Origin: Desulfobacteraceae bacterium
GTDB lineage: Bacteria > Desulfobacterota > DSM-4660 > Desulfatiglandales > Desulfatiglandaceae
Assembly: GCA_013203065.1 (NCBI GenBank)
Contig: JABMQV010000194.1
Span: forward strand, 1 to 6,288
Length of the DNA stretch: 6,288 bases
Reading direction: 5' to 3'
The notes beneath the pieces were generated by a model. That model worked only from the letters and a program-made list of their open reading frames with translations. It did no database searches and was not told the origin of the DNA. A program made the position numbers and the translations under genes. Every line of letters starts with the position of its first letter. Position 1 is the stretch's first letter. Below are positions 6,016 to 6,288 of this stretch, piece after piece.

Positions 6016-6288
6016 ATGGGGAAAGTAATAAATATCGAAAAATGTTTCGAGAAATTTAGTGATACTTTTTCTCCCAAGATAATTGGGGAGTTAAACGGTC
6101 AGCATGTCATGCTTGTAAGGTGCGAAGGGGATAAGGTTCCATGGCACTCACATGACAATGAAGATGAAATGTTTTTGGTTGTGGATGGAATACTCGAAGT
6201 GATGGAAAAGAACAAAAGCATTACTTTGCATCCCGGTGAATTTTACATTGTTCATCGAGGCATAGAGCATCGTGTTATTCCTCAAGGC
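6016..6288 (+). CDS. Small cupin-domain protein (3' end outside window)
   Basis: Ninety-one codons are visible and the frame is open at the window end. The first cupin motif is clear: GDKVPWHSHDNEDEMFLVVDG fits G-x5-H-x-H-x4-E-x6-G, giving two histidines and a glutamate for metal binding. The second motif is present as PGEFYIVHRGIEHRV, where the usual proline before the glycine is a histidine-arginine pair but the third metal histidine is kept. Single-domain cupins of this kind (often about 110-120 residues) include sugar-isomerase-like and dioxygenase-like proteins and many of unknown role. The specific reaction cannot be told. The gene is AT-rich like its upstream neighbour and runs in the same direction, 71 bases after it. 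Confidence 0.8.
   Translation, partial: MGKVINIEKCFEKFSDTFSPKIIGELNGQHVMLVRCEGDKVPWHSHDNEDEMFLVVDGILEVMEKNKSITLHPGEFYIVHRGIEHRVIPQG

Noticed and set aside
1..6288. CRISPR array, tRNA, rRNA or insertion sequence
   Set aside because: No regularly spaced repeats, cloverleaf-like segments, ribosomal RNA stretches or transposase motifs were seen.

Overview
The window reads as a strictly anaerobic bacterium, most plausibly a Desulfobacterota (sulfate-reducer-type) or similar syntrophic lineage. The evidence is a complete oxygen-sensitive glycyl radical enzyme (GRE) with its radical-SAM activase, plus a histidine-kinase relic whose wording resembles the kinases abundant in that phylum. This taxonomic placement is inference; no marker gene is present.

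Layout, all on the + strand: (1) 1-342, the 3' end of an AT-rich gene ending in a winged-helix-like domain, probably a regulator. (2) 343-493, a short intergenic leader with a 10-bp palindrome just before the next ribosome-binding site. (3) 494-3484, a 996-residue GRE with an unusual N-terminal SCP2-like (sterol-carrier, lipid-binding) domain, active-site Cys636/Glu638 and radical Gly971. (4) 3471-4412, its activating enzyme, translationally overlapping the GRE from a TTG start. (5) 4470-5000, a flavin reductase/flavoredoxin-like protein with a strong Shine-Dalgarno. (6) 5003-5119, a GC-rich relic of a histidine-kinase ATPase domain. (7) 5120-5944, an AT-rich secreted family-3 solute-binding protein. 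(8) 6016-6288, the start of a small cupin, cut by the window end.

GRE and activase form one functional unit: the activase uses SAM and an iron-sulfur cluster to place a radical on Gly971, which passes to Cys636 to attack the substrate. The Cys-Val-Glu active site and the absence of small accessory subunits point to a single-subunit lyase, dehydratase or decarboxylase rather than a benzylsuccinate-synthase-type fumarate adder. The fused SCP2 domain suggests a hydrophobic or acyl-type substrate. The substrate cannot be read from the sequence. The flavin protein may be part of the same transcript. The solute-binding protein and cupin differ strongly in base composition and lie beyond a broken gene, so their link to the GRE is uncertain.

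The most noteworthy items are the SCP2-GRE fusion, the activase with one ferredoxin cysteine replaced by serine, and the kinase relic marking a recombination scar. GC content shifts from roughly 30-40% (flanks) to about 60% (GRE and activase), by hand counts on sample lines.
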